Origin: Zhengella mangrovi
GTDB taxonomy: Bacteria > Pseudomonadota > Alphaproteobacteria > Rhizobiales > Rhizobiaceae
DNA length: 64,000 nucleotides
Direction: 5' to 3'
Assembly (NCBI RefSeq): GCF_002727065.1
Contig: NZ_PDVP01000002.1
Span: 310,001 to 374,000, forward strand
Shown: one piece after another, positions 25,079 through 35,183 of the stretch
Layout: each line of letters opens with the position of its first letter
Position numbering within the stretch: the stretch's first letter is position 1
Position numbers and translations under genes: made by a program
The notes under the pieces: generated by a model
Databases searched by the model: none
What the model was told of the DNA's origin: nothing
Seen by the model: only the letters and a program-made list of their open reading frames with translations

Positions 25079-25854
25079 GGTTCGGGTTGTTTGAACGCTT
25101 GTGCGGGGAATTGCAATTGGCGGAACCGCCTTTCGGGCGCAAGAGCCATGAAATCCATCCACTGACCTGGGACGCGGACGGACAGCCGATTTCCGTGCTG
25201 TTCGATGACCCGTTCTGCTCGCGGTCCGATGGCCCGGGCGAAACGCGGCACGTGTTCCTGAAAGGCAACCGCCTGCCGGAAGCCTGGGCGACGGCGCCCT
25301 ATTTCTCGATCGCGGAGCTCGGATTCGGGACCGGCCTGAACTTCCTGGAAACCTGGAGCCGCTGGCGCGCGACCCGCCCTTTCGCCGCGCAACTGTCGTT
25401 CACCTCGTTCGAGGCCTATCCGCTGTCGCCGGACCAGATCACCCGGGCCCTTAAGCGCTGGCCGCACCTGTCGGAGCTTTCGGAACGCATGCTGTCGGTG
25501 CTGCCGTCGGACTGGCCGCCGCATGGCGAGGAACGGCCGATCCGGCTCGACCGTCAAACGCAGCTGATGATCGTGATCGGGGATGCGCGCGAAACGGTGG
25601 CCGGCTGGCCCGGGCGGGCAAACGCCTGGTATCTCGACGGATTTTCGCCCGCCAAGAACCCGGAGATGTGGAACGAGGCGCTGATGCAGGCGGTGCACGA
25701 CAAGACCGTGCCCGGCGGCACGTTCGCCACCTATACTGCGGCCGGCTTCGTGCGGCGCAATCTCCAGGCGGCCGGGTTCCGGGTCCAGACCATCGACGGG
25801 TTCGGCACCAAGCGCGACATGCTGACGGGCGAACGGAAGAAGCCGCAGCGCTAG
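25045..25854 (+). CDS. mnmD: tRNA (5-methylaminomethyl-2-thiouridine)(34)-methyltransferase MnmD
   Basis: SAM-dependent methyltransferase that completes mnm5s2U34 in certain tRNAs; equivalent to the N-terminal half of E. coli MnmC. Seen: HPLTWDADGQPISVLFDDPFCS, the SAM-binding FSIAELGFGTGLNFLETW, the DUF752 motif WYLDGFSPAKNPEMWNEALM and FATYTAAGFVRRNLQAAGF. The full open frame gives 269 residues. The start is uncertain: ATG 25045 lies inside the divergent FAD gene, while TTG codons at 25099 or 25117 (GGGGA 8 nt upstream of the latter) would avoid most of the overlap. Confidence 0.88.
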   Translation: MGYRFLTRNPAWFGLFERLCGELQLAEPPFGRKSHEIHPLTWDADGQPISVLFDDPFCSRSDGPGETRHVFLKGNRLPEAWATAPYFSIAELGFGTGLNFLETWSRWRATRPFAAQLSFTSFEAYPLSPDQITRALKRWPHLSELSERMLSVLPSDWPPHGEERPIRLDRQTQLMIVIGDARETVAGWPGRANAWYLDGFSPAKNPEMWNEALMQAVHDKTVPGGTFATYTAAGFVRRNLQAAGFRVQTIDGFGTKRDMLTGERKKPQR

Positions 25855-25878
25855 GCCGCTTGCGGCCCGGGCGGCGTT

Positions 25879-26457
25879 TCAGGGCTTCGCAATGCCTTCG
25901 CGCATGTCTGCCATCAGCGCGTCGAGCTGCTTGCCGAGCGCGGCAACGATGGCGGGCGGCAGTTGCTTTTTCGGACCGTTGCCGGCGATCGCCCGTTCAG
26001 CGACCATCAGGTCGCCGGCCTTGCCAGGGCCGGAAGCCCCTGCCTCGACGGCCGCGCGAAACGGGATCGCGACATGGACCCGGGTGTAGATGGCCGGCGT
26101 GCGGTCGTCGGTGCCCTTGATCACCACGGCCATGAGCATCGGCCGGCTGATGCCCTCGGCCGACTTCAGCGGCGCAGTCACGATTTCCGCCGGTACCTTG
26201 CCATCATGCGCTACGCCGGTATGGACGAGGCCGTTGCGGACGACCGGCAGGCCGGTTTCCTTGAAACCGGCCTCGACCACCGCTGCCATGCCGTCGCATA
26301 TGTGCTGGGCATAGGCCTGTTTGGTGCTGGAATCGCAATAGACGATGATGCCGTCGATGCCGGCCATGATCGCGCGCCAGTCCGGTCCGTCCGCGCGCGC
26401 CGGCAGGATGCCGGCCGCCACGGCCACCAGGCCCGTTGCAAGTGTTTTCCCGTGCAT
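25879..26457 (-). CDS. Secreted protein of unknown function
   Basis: 192 residues from the ATG at 26457: signal peptide (TLATGLVAVAAGILPARA) and a mature part without a domain I recognise. Notable are two cysteines (IIVYCDSSTKQAYAQHIC) close together near the N-terminus of the mature chain and a beta-rich middle (MLMAVVIKGTDDRTPAIYTRVHVAIPF). The C-terminus is helical (AIVAALGKQLDALMADMREGI). Convergent with mnmD; codon use is like its neighbours. Confidence 0.72.
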   Translation of the reverse strand: MHGKTLATGLVAVAAGILPARADGPDWRAIMAGIDGIIVYCDSSTKQAYAQHICDGMAAVVEAGFKETGLPVVRNGLVHTGVAHDGKVPAEIVTAPLKSAEGISRPMLMAVVIKGTDDRTPAIYTRVHVAIPFRAAVEAGASGPGKAGDLMVAERAIAGNGPKKQLPPAIVAALGKQLDALMADMREGIAKP

Positions 26458-26525
26458 GCGCCTTCCCCCAGCTGTTTGCACCCGGCAGGAAACGCCGGCG
26501 CCAGAAAAGGCGCAAGCGACGGCGG

Positions 26526-26788
26526 TCACAGCGCCGAGGCGCGCAGTGCGTCCGCCTCGTCCTCGAACGGGCCATCCCAGGCCGCACGGTCCGCGCGGCG
26601 GTACCAGTAGCCGGCATTCCAGGCATCGCCCTCGATGCGGTGACAAAGCGCGTGCAGCCAGTCGAAAGCGGCTTCGCCCTCGTGCGCCTGGGCGATGTCG
26701 TGGGCCGCATGCCATTGCGGCCCCATCCCGTGGCCGGCGTCCGCCAGCGCGTCGAGCGCCCGGCGCAGATCGTCGCCGGACGCGGCTT

Positions 26789-26798
<10 letters not shown>
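26526..26798 (-). CDS. Small conserved protein overlapping gatA, function unknown
   Basis: 90 residues starting within the last codons of gatA (ATG 26798; GTG codons at 26795 and 26792 are alternatives, the last forming a GTGA overlap with the gatA stop). The C-terminal half is Trp/Tyr-rich: [31 protein letters not shown]. Similar small proteins with an EGD-x2-NA-x-YWYRRA pattern occur in Hyphomicrobiales, but I know no function. Tight overlap implies co-translation with gatCA. Confidence 0.7.
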
Positions 26799-28270
<1,472 letters not shown>

Positions 28271-28298
28271 GATCGGAGGGTTCCGCGCAGCAGTTGGA

Positions 28299-28586
28299 TT
28301 ATTCGACGACTTTCGGCACGAGGAAGAAATTGTCCTCGGTTGCCGGGGCGTTGGCGACGATGTCGGCAGCCTTGCCGCCATCGGTCACCTCGTCGATGCG
28401 CTTCTTCATCTCCATCGGGATTACCGACGTCATCGGCTCGACGCCGGAGACATCGACCTCGTCGAGGTGTTCCACGAAGCCGAGAATGGAATTGAGCTTG
28501 CCGGTCAGGGCCGAGACGTCTTCCTCGGTGACGGCAATACGGGCCAGGCGCGCGACGCGCTTGACGGTGTCGAGATCGACGGACAT
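28299..28586 (-). CDS. gatC: Asp-tRNA(Asn)/Glu-tRNA(Gln) amidotransferase subunit C
   Basis: Small stabilising subunit that wraps between GatA and GatB. The 95-residue protein has the family's N-terminal [21 protein letters not shown] and the C-terminal tail [13 protein letters not shown] typical of GatC. First gene of the gatC-gatA unit. The palindrome at 28623-28647 separates it from the UPF0173 gene upstream. Confidence 0.96.
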   Translation of the reverse strand: MSVDLDTVKRVARLARIAVTEEDVSALTGKLNSILGFVEHLDEVDVSGVEPMTSVIPMEMKKRIDEVTDGGKAADIVANAPATEDNFFLVPKVVE

Positions 28587-28622
28587 GCGAATGCTCCGGC
28601 GCGTGAGTAACAACAGGATAAT

Positions 28623-28647
28623 GCCCGGGCGACGACATCGCCCGGGC
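28623..28647 (-). terminator. Probable terminator of the UPF0173 gene
   Basis: A perfect 10-bp inverted repeat GCCCGGGCGA/TCGCCCGGGC with a 5-nt loop. On the minus strand it is followed by ATTATCCTGTTGTT, only moderately U-rich, so termination strength is uncertain. Confidence 0.5.
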
Positions 28648-28722
28648 GTCTCACCCCCGGCTATAAAGCCACGGCCGGTCCGGCGCAACAATCAATGGCC
28701 GCTGCGCGGCAAAGCCGCCGGC

Positions 28723-29430
28723 TCAGAGGTCGACGGCCTCGCCGATCGCCGGGATGAGGACGTCCACGCCCGAGCCGTCCATCCCGGCGGTGAACTTCGA
28801 GGCATCGGGCTCGATGATCGGGAAGGTGCCGTAGTGGCAGGGAATGACGGTGGAGAACTTGAAATAGCGCTGGCAGGCCAGTGCCGCCACCGCGCCGCCC
28901 ATGGTGAAGCGGTCGCCCACCGGCACGAGGCCGATATCGGGCTGATGCAACTCGTTGATCAGCGCCATGTCGGAGAAGATGTCGGTGTCGCCCATGTGAT
29001 AGAGCGTCTTCTCGCCCGGCGCGTGCAGCACGAGGCCGAGCGGATTGCCGAGATAGACATTATCGCCGCCGCCGGTCTGGGTGGACGAGGAATGCTGGGC
29101 ATGGACGAAGGTGGTGGTGAAGCCGCCGCAATCGACCGTGCCGCCCTGGTTGCCGGGGTTGAGCTTCTCCTGGGCAACGCCCTTGGCGGCCAGGTACATG
29201 GCGATCTCGAAATTGGCGACAAGCTGCGCGCCCGTTGCCTTGCAGATCTCCACCGCGTCGAGCAGGTGGTCGTCATGGCCATGGGTCAGCAGAACATGAG
29301 TGACGCCCTCGGCCGGACCTTCCCATCCCTTGCCCCAGGACGGGTTGCCGGACAGGAACGGGTCCAGGAGAATCCTCGCGTCGCCAAATTCGACGCGGAA
29401 GGCAGAATGGCCGTACCAGGTGAGTTTCAT
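28723..29430 (-). CDS. UPF0173-type metal-dependent hydrolase
   Basis: 235-residue metallo-beta-lactamase-fold protein of the UPF0173/YtkL-like family, substrate unknown. Visible ligands: [17 protein letters not shown] (HxHxDH motif), [12 protein letters not shown] (bridging Asp) and the C-terminal [10 protein letters not shown] (His). The N-terminus [15 protein letters not shown] is diagnostic. It is divergent from ruvX with a 73-bp shared upstream region. Confidence 0.93.
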   Translation of the reverse strand: MKLTWYGHSAFRVEFGDARILLDPFLSGNPSWGKGWEGPAEGVTHVLLTHGHDDHLLDAVEICKATGAQLVANFEIAMYLAAKGVAQEKLNPGNQGGTVDCGGFTTTFVHAQHSSSTQTGGGDNVYLGNPLGLVLHAPGEKTLYHMGDTDIFSDMALINELHQPDIGLVPVGDRFTMGGAVAALACQRYFKFSTVIPCHYGTFPIIEPDASKFTAGMDGSGVDVLIPAIGEAVDL

Positions 29431-29503
29431 AGGGAACCTCCTCGCTTTTGATTTCACGGGAGAATAGAACCACGTCATGTGAAATCAATGCGGAGCCGGT
29501 GCG

Positions 29504-29989
29504 ATGACGGTCATGACCATCGAGGAACTCGCCGAAAGCCTGCCGCAGGGCGCCACCGTCGCCGGCCTCGACCTCGGTACCAAGACCATCGGCCTTGCCG
29601 TTTCCGACCGGTCGCTCGCCTTCGCCAACCCGCGTCCGGTCATCGAGCGCAAGAAATTCAAGATCGACGCGGAAAAGCTGCTCGCCGCGGCGCAACGCGA
29701 CGCCGTGCAGGCCTTCGTCATCGGCCTGCCGGTCAACATGGACGGCAGCAACGGTCCGCGCGTCCAGGCGACGCGGGCCTTCGTGCGCAACATGGAACAG
29801 CTGACCGAGATGCCTTTCGTCTACTGGGACGAGCGGCTGTCGACCGTGGCGGCGGAACGGGCATTGCTGGAAATGGACGTGTCGCGGAAGAAGCGGGAAA
29901 CGCGCATCGATTCGGCGGCGGCGGCCTTCATCCTGCAAGGCGCGCTGGACCGCCTCCACGCCTTGTCAGGCGATCACTCGGCCGGGTGA
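29504..29989 (+). CDS. ruvX: Putative Holliday junction resolvase / pre-16S rRNA nuclease RuvX (YqgF)
   Basis: RNase H-fold nuclease of the YqgF family; E. coli YqgF matures the 5' end of 16S rRNA, and other members were proposed as Holliday junction resolvases. The 161-residue protein has the first acidic motif [16 protein letters not shown], the [20 protein letters not shown] loop, [16 protein letters not shown] (Glu) and [14 protein letters not shown] (Asp). Its 3' end overlaps the convergent DUF6105 gene by 16 bp. Confidence 0.94.
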   Translation: MTVMTIEELAESLPQGATVAGLDLGTKTIGLAVSDRSLAFANPRPVIERKKFKIDAEKLLAAAQRDAVQAFVIGLPVNMDGSNGPRVQATRAFVRNMEQLTEMPFVYWDERLSTVAAERALLEMDVSRKKRETRIDSAAAAFILQGALDRLHALSGDHSAG

Positions 29990-30339
29990 AGCGTCGCCGC
30001 AGGGCGTTCCCCGGCGGCCTGCGTCTCGGCCATGGACGCGGCGGCAGCGGCGAGCATGGCGCGGGCCTTGCGGTCAACCCACCAGGCACGGATCAGCTTG
30101 CGGCGACGATAGGCATAGAGCGCCGCGATAAACAGCGAATCGAAGGCCAGGGCCTCCAGAATCAGCAGCGGGATCTTGTCCGGCGCAACGCCGAGCATCT
30201 CGCCGTAAAGCTCGAACACGGCGTCATGCAGCGCACGCGAGAGGAAGATCGTGCCGAAGTTCATGTCGTTGAGCGACAGGAAGTACCAGACGCCGAAAAG
30301 ACCGATCGGGGCGGCCCAGAGGATGAGGATATAGCGCAT
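29974..30339 (-). CDS. DUF6105-like small membrane protein
   Basis: 121 residues with two membrane segments ([20 protein letters not shown] and [20 protein letters not shown]) and a short Ala-rich cytoplasmic tail. The [27 protein letters not shown] loop between them is the most conserved-looking part. I believe this is DUF6105 from its length and N-terminus, without a search. Its ATG shares one base with the stop of the upstream membrane protein gene (TGATG), so the two are coupled. Function unknown. Confidence 0.75.
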   Translation of the reverse strand: MRYILILWAAPIGLFGVWYFLSLNDMNFGTIFLSRALHDAVFELYGEMLGVAPDKIPLLILEALAFDSLFIAALYAYRRRKLIRAWWVDRKARAMLAAAAASMAETQAAGERPAATLHPAE

Positions 30340-30869
30340 CAGGATGGCCGCTCCCCTGGCTGTCCCCGCCCGCCAAGATGGGGCAGGACCGAATAGTGGG
30401 CGGCGTCGAGCGCCATACGCTGGATCACCTGGTTTTCCGTCCTGGCCTGCCGCGCCGCGAGGCGCGCCTTCTCGGCTTCGGCGGCAAAGAGGCAGGCCGA
30501 CAGGGCCGCGATCTGCAGCACGGCGGCCTGGACCAGCGCTCCGGCACTGATGCCGGCAAAGACCAGCAGGCTGCTGGCGGCCAGCAGGATGGCGCCGGCA
30601 TAGGCGACCTGGAGAACGGTCCCCGATTCGTCGCGCTCGGCATCGTCTTCCAGAAGCAGCGCGGCAAAGGCCCAGAGGAAGCCGGCCGCGACGGCGCCGG
30701 TGGCGACCGCGAAACCGAAGGTTCCGAACCGGCCAAGCGCCAGGCCCGCGTCCGCCGGAACGAAAGGCACCATCATCGCGCCCTGCCCCACGCCGAGGAT
30801 CGACATGGCGGAGAGGACGTAGAACGTCATCCAGAAGAAACAGGTGGCGATGGCGAACAGGCGCGGCAT
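30339..30869 (-). CDS. Polytopic membrane protein, function unknown
   Basis: 176 residues from the ATG at 30869 with four predicted transmembrane helices (residues about 4-30, 45-70, 85-105, 108-130) and a charged C-terminal tail rich in Arg/Gln (KARLAARQARTENQVIQRMALDAAHYSVL). No recognisable domain. It is coupled to the DUF6105-like gene by a one-base overlap, and the pair converges on ruvX. Confidence 0.72.
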   Translation of the reverse strand: MPRLFAIATCFFWMTFYVLSAMSILGVGQGAMMVPFVPADAGLALGRFGTFGFAVATGAVAAGFLWAFAALLLEDDAERDESGTVLQVAYAGAILLAASSLLVFAGISAGALVQAAVLQIAALSACLFAAEAEKARLAARQARTENQVIQRMALDAAHYSVLPHLGGRGQPGERPS

Positions 30870-31009
30870 GGGGGCTCCCTTGATCGCCTCGACAGTGAAC
30901 GCCTGAAGGTTAACGCGCAATGGAAACCATTCGTTAAGGTTAACGGCGCGGCGGCAGCCGGTGGAAAAAGACGATTGCCGCCCCTTCCAAAGGCAGACAT
31001 AACGGCATC

Positions 31010-31945
31010 ATGATCGCCACATTCGAAAGCCTTTTGCCCATCTTCCTGCTCATCATTGCCGGAAACCTGCTGCGCCGGTCTCCGTTGATCGACCAGGAGG
31101 CTTGGACCGGGCTGGAGCAGATCGGCTTCTGGTTTCTCTACCCTGCCCTGCTGTTTGCCTCGATCCTGAAGGCCGATTTCTCGCGGCTGGCGCTCGGACC
31201 GCTGATCTTCTCCCTCGTCGCCGCGCTGACCATCGCCATGGTCGCCGTGCTGGCGCTGTGGCCGGTCTTCCGCTCGTCCGGCCTGATCGATCGCGGCGAA
31301 TTCTCGACCGTCTACCAGACGGCGCTGCGCTGGAACGGGTTCATGGCGCTCGCCATCGCGCAGAAGCTCTTTCCGCCGGAAGGTGTTGCCGTCGTGGCCC
31401 TGTCGATGGCCGCCATCGTCATTCCGATCAATCTCGTCAGCGTGCTGGTGGTCACGCGGTTCGGCGATTCGTCGGCGGACTGGGGCACGATCGGCCGGCG
31501 CATGGCCACCAATCCGCTGGTCCTGTCGGCGACCGCGGGGCTGCTCGCCCGCTTCATCCCGGGCGGCCTGTACGGGCCGCTGGACGTCACACTCGACCTC
31601 GTCGCCCGGGCAGCGCTCGGCATGGGCCTCATCGCCATCGGCGCCGGTCTCAGGCCGAGCGACATGTTCAGCGCGCGGCCGGCGCTATGGATCCCGGTCG
31701 CCATCAAGCTGGTCGCCTACCCGGCCCTGCTGGTCGGCACCGGCGTGCTGATCGGTGTCGAGGGACAAAGCCTGATGTGGCTGGCGCTTTGCGGCAGCGT
31801 GCCGACGGCGATGAACGGCTACCTGCTGGCCAAGCAGCTCGGCGGCGACGCGCCGCTCTATGCGGCGACCGTGACCATGCAGACGGCGGTCTCGTTCTTT
31901 TCGATCCCGGCGGTGCTGGCCGTCGCCGGATCCCTGGCGGGATGA
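31010..31945 (+). CDS. AEC-family transporter
   Basis: Auxin-efflux-carrier-family permease, 311 residues, about ten transmembrane helices. The N-terminus SLLPIFLLIIAGNLLRRSPLID, the WTGLEQIGFWFLYPALLF segment and the ALRWNGFMALAIAQKLF (asparagine in helix 4) are characteristic; the symmetric second half has AKQLGGDAPLYAATVTMQTAVSFFSIPAVL. Substrates of bacterial members include malate and other organic acids, so the auxin label should not be read literally. It converges on the aidB-like gene, with no gap between stops. Confidence 0.92.
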   Translation: MIATFESLLPIFLLIIAGNLLRRSPLIDQEAWTGLEQIGFWFLYPALLFASILKADFSRLALGPLIFSLVAALTIAMVAVLALWPVFRSSGLIDRGEFSTVYQTALRWNGFMALAIAQKLFPPEGVAVVALSMAAIVIPINLVSVLVVTRFGDSSADWGTIGRRMATNPLVLSATAGLLARFIPGGLYGPLDVTLDLVARAALGMGLIAIGAGLRPSDMFSARPALWIPVAIKLVAYPALLVGTGVLIGVEGQSLMWLALCGSVPTAMNGYLLAKQLGGDAPLYAATVTMQTAVSFFSIPAVLAVAGSLAG

Positions 31946-33577
31946 TCAATCGGAGCCGGGATAGAGCGAATCGATGACGACGGACGCGTCGTGGCGGGCA
32001 TCGAGCATGCCGTAGGTGGCGCGCCACTGGCCGCCGAGGCGGGTATCGATGAAGGCATCTGCGACCCGTCCGGCCCCGATGCGCCGCAGTTCCGCGGCGG
32101 CGGCGGCCAGCGCGAGCTGCTCGGTGAGGATGCGGGCCGATCCCTCGTCCGTGGCCGCCACCTGCATGGCAGCGCGCAGGACGTCGATCGTTCCCCGCCC
32201 GGCGGCGCCGAGGTCGGCCTCCAGCCCGGAAATCACCCGTTCGAAGAGTGCCGGGCCGCGCTTCAGCACGCGCAGCACGTCCAGCGCCATGACGTTGCCG
32301 GAGCCTTCCCAGATCGCATTGACCGGGGCCTCGCGATAGTAGCGGGCCAGGTTCCAGTCCTCGACGTAGCCGTTGCCGCCAAGGCACTCCATGGCCTCGT
32401 AGATGACCGGCGGGGCGATCTTGCAGACCCAGTACTTGACGACGGGGGTCATGGCGCGGGCAAAGGCGGCCTCGCGCTCGTCCTGCGCCGCAAGGTCGAA
32501 GGCGCGGGCCAGCCGCATGGACAGGGCGACGGCCGCCGCCACGTCCAGCGCCAGGTCGGCCAGGACACGGGCCATCAGCGGCTGATCGGCCAGCGCGGTG
32601 CCAAAGACCTTGCGATGGCGCGCGTGGTGCACGGCTTCGGCGAGCGCGGCGCGCATGAGCGCGGACGACCCCAGCGCACAGTCGAGACGGGTGAGCGTGA
32701 CCATGTCCATGATGGTGCGAAGCCCCTCGCCCGGCGCGCCGACGGCCTGGGCGACGGCACCCTCGAACTCCACCTCGGCCGAGCCGTTGGAACGGTTGCC
32801 GAGCTTGTCCTTCAGTCGCTGGAAGCGGAAGCCGTTCATCGAGCCGTCGGCAAGCACGCGCGGAGCGAGGAAACAGGTCAGCCCCTCCGGCGCCTGGGCC
32901 AGCACCAGGAAGGCATCAGACATGGGCGCGGACATGAACCACTTGTGGCCCGTCAGCCGGTAGAGATCCTTGCCGGCAGGTTCGGCGCGGGTGGTATTGG
33001 CGCGAACGTCGGTGCCGCCCTGCTTCTCGGTCATGCCCATGCCAAGCGTGAGCCCGGCCTTGGCCGCCGGCGGCCTGGCGGTGTGGTCATACTTGCGCGA
33101 TGTGATGCGCGGCGCCCATTCGCGAAACAGGTTGGGGCTCGCCATCAGCGGCGCCAGCGAGGCGCTCGTCATCGTCAGCGGGCACAGGTGCCCCGATTCG
33201 AGCTGGCCGATGAGGTAGAAGCGCGCGGCACGCGCCTGGTGGCGGATGCCCTTTTCAGACGGCGTGTTCTCCCAGATCGACGAGTGCAGGCCGGCGCCGA
33301 CCGAACGGCGCATCAGCGCATGGTAGGCCGGGTGATAGTCGACCTGGTCGACGCGATGGCCCTGGCGGTCATGGGTCTTCAACACCGGCGGGTAATCGTT
33401 GGCCAGGCGCGCGGTCTCCTGCGCCTCGCCGGTGAGCACGAAACGGCCAAGCTGGTCGAGGTCGCGGCGGACCTCGTCCGGGAAGGACTCGGTGATCTGG
33501 ACCAGGAGCGGATCGGACCGCCAGGCATTGCCCCCCGTGAACGGCGGCGTCTGGTTCAGCACCTCATGCGTGGCCAC
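31946..33577 (-). CDS. aidB: AidB-like acyl-CoA dehydrogenase
   Basis: 543-residue flavoprotein colinear with E. coli AidB, which protects DNA during the adaptive response to alkylation and has weak isovaleryl-CoA dehydrogenase activity. Matches to AidB include CPLTMTSASLAPL, GMGMTEKQGGTDVRANTTRAE, GHKWFMSAPMSDAFLVLAQ, RLKDKLGNRSNGSAEVEF, LTRLDCALGSSALMR and NAIWEGSGNVMALDVLRVL. The C-terminal DNA-binding helical domain is present in length. No ada or alkB gene is visible nearby, and no Ada box was recognised. Confidence 0.88.
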   Translation of the reverse strand: MATHEVLNQTPPFTGGNAWRSDPLLVQITESFPDEVRRDLDQLGRFVLTGEAQETARLANDYPPVLKTHDRQGHRVDQVDYHPAYHALMRRSVGAGLHSSIWENTPSEKGIRHQARAARFYLIGQLESGHLCPLTMTSASLAPLMASPNLFREWAPRITSRKYDHTARPPAAKAGLTLGMGMTEKQGGTDVRANTTRAEPAGKDLYRLTGHKWFMSAPMSDAFLVLAQAPEGLTCFLAPRVLADGSMNGFRFQRLKDKLGNRSNGSAEVEFEGAVAQAVGAPGEGLRTIMDMVTLTRLDCALGSSALMRAALAEAVHHARHRKVFGTALADQPLMARVLADLALDVAAAVALSMRLARAFDLAAQDEREAAFARAMTPVVKYWVCKIAPPVIYEAMECLGGNGYVEDWNLARYYREAPVNAIWEGSGNVMALDVLRVLKRGPALFERVISGLEADLGAAGRGTIDVLRAAMQVAATDEGSARILTEQLALAAAAAELRRIGAGRVADAFIDTRLGGQWRATYGMLDARHDASVVIDSLYPGSD

Positions 33578-33719
33578 GACCGGCCTCCCTGTTTCTGCCC
33601 TGCTGGACCGCGGACTGCGCGAATCCTTCCCCCGTCTTATAAACAGACTGGGCGCGCCGGGCGACAGGTGGCGGGCCGCGGCGGGGAGAAATTCGCGGGC
33701 CGGATCGCGGCCCCGACGG

Positions 33720-34979
33720 TCAGCCGGCCAGCAGGTCTTCCTCGAAGGGAAAGCGCGACAGCAGTTCGATGCCGGTCTGCGTGACCAGAACCTGCTGCTC
33801 CAGCTTCACGCCCTGGGTTCCGCCGGCCGCGCCGACATAGCTTTCCACGCACAGCGTCATGCCGGGCTCGATGACGCCGTCATAGCCGGCATCGGGGAAG
33901 TCGCCGCGGTGATAGAGATAGGGGTATTCGCCGGTCATGCCACAGCCGTGGGCTGAGAGGTAGTAGCGGTTGGCGTGATATTTCTCCGGAATGTCCCAGG
34001 CACGGTAGGCGTAGTCGCGAAAGGTCAGGCCCGGCTTGAGGATGGCCATGTTGTGATGCACCTGCTCGTAGGCCACGCGGTAAAGCTCGCGCTGCTCGGC
34101 GGTGGGCCGGCCCGGGCCGGAATGGAAGGTGCGCGAGAAGTCGGAATAGTAGCCATGGCAGCCGACGACGTCGGTGTCGAGCGCGATCAGCTCGTTCTCG
34201 CCGATGACATGGTGCGCCGTTTCCTGAAACCACGGGTTGGTCCGCTGGCCGGCGTTGAGAAGCCGGGTCTCGCAGTAATCGCCGTTCTGCTCGATGACCG
34301 ACTTGTGCAGCACGGACCACAATTGCGTCTCGGTAAGACCGGGGCGGATGGCCTCGCGGAGCTTGCCGACGGCGATCTCCGTGGCGCGCAGCGAGGCGTT
34401 GACGCATTTCATCTCCTCGGCGGACTTGATGGCGCGGGCCATTTCGACCGGCTCCTGGGCATCGACGATGCGCAGCCCGCTGTCGCCAAGCGCGATGGCC
34501 GTCCCGGCGTTCATGCGCTCCATGCCGAGCGTCGCGCCGCGTCCGCAGAGCTGCGTGACCAGGCCGGCCATTTCATGGGCCCAGGCGCGTTCGCGGGCGG
34601 CGATATCCGGTCCGGCGGCAACGAAGCTGGCCGTGCGCGCGGGGCGCACCTCGTCCACGGTCTCGTAGCCGTCAGCGAGGTGTTCGCAGCCGGTGAACTC
34701 AAACAGGATCGAACGGTCCGCCGTCAGCAGCAGGTAGCGGGCCGGCCCGTTGCGCTGGCTGAAAATCTGCATGTTGCGCGTGCCGGTGGCGTAGCGGATG
34801 TTGACCGGGTCGGACAGGATGACGGCATCGATGCCGCGGCGCGCCATCTCGGCGCGCACCCGGCCCTGCCGGTAGAGGCGCACGGCCTTCAGGTCGATGC
34901 CTTCGCTTTCCGGCGCCCGGTCGAGCAACGCGATATCGGAAAGGTCGCTGCGCCCGGCATGCCAGTCGAGTATGGTCAT
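33720..34979 (-). CDS. M24 (creatinase/aminopeptidase P-like) protein related to DddP
   Basis: 419-residue pita-bread-fold protein: N-terminal creatinase-like domain (about 30-180) and C-terminal M24 domain. Metal ligands Asp268, Asp270, Asp280, His344, Glu379 and Glu394 are all present. Overall pattern (NPWFQETAHHVI, LDTDVVGCHGYYSDFSRTF, EPGMTLCVES, KLEQQVLVTQTG) resembles the dimethylsulfoniopropionate lyase DddP more than prolidase. The position after His344-Gly-x-Gly that is the catalytic Asp in DddP is Gly350 here. So DMSP cleavage is doubtful; a C-X hydrolase or lyase of unknown substrate is safer. Start at 34979. Confidence 0.83.
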   Translation of the reverse strand: MTILDWHAGRSDLSDIALLDRAPESEGIDLKAVRLYRQGRVRAEMARRGIDAVILSDPVNIRYATGTRNMQIFSQRNGPARYLLLTADRSILFEFTGCEHLADGYETVDEVRPARTASFVAAGPDIAARERAWAHEMAGLVTQLCGRGATLGMERMNAGTAIALGDSGLRIVDAQEPVEMARAIKSAEEMKCVNASLRATEIAVGKLREAIRPGLTETQLWSVLHKSVIEQNGDYCETRLLNAGQRTNPWFQETAHHVIGENELIALDTDVVGCHGYYSDFSRTFHSGPGRPTAEQRELYRVAYEQVHHNMAILKPGLTFRDYAYRAWDIPEKYHANRYYLSAHGCGMTGEYPYLYHRGDFPDAGYDGVIEPGMTLCVESYVGAAGGTQGVKLEQQVLVTQTGIELLSRFPFEEDLLAG

Positions 34980-35142
34980 TCGCGTCGTCTCTTCCCGTTG
35001 CTGCAGCCTGTTGCCCACACCATGGCCAAGGCGGCGCCCGGTCAATCACCTGTTTGAGACAGGAAGTGGAAGCATTGCGACCCGCTGCCGGGCGCGGACC
35101 GGCAAAAAGGCGTTGGTAACCGGTCCGGACCGGCACGCGGCG

Positions 35143-35171
35143 CTTGCGACCGGGCGATGGCGGCCCTATAG
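35143..35171 (+). promoter_or_regulatory. Promoter of the pyr operon
   Basis: CTTGCG, 17-bp spacer, CTATAG, a close match to the rhizobial sigma-70 consensus. It predicts a start near 35178, only about 6 nt before the pyrB ATG. Confidence 0.6.
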
Positions 35172-35183
35172 CACCCTTTCAAG

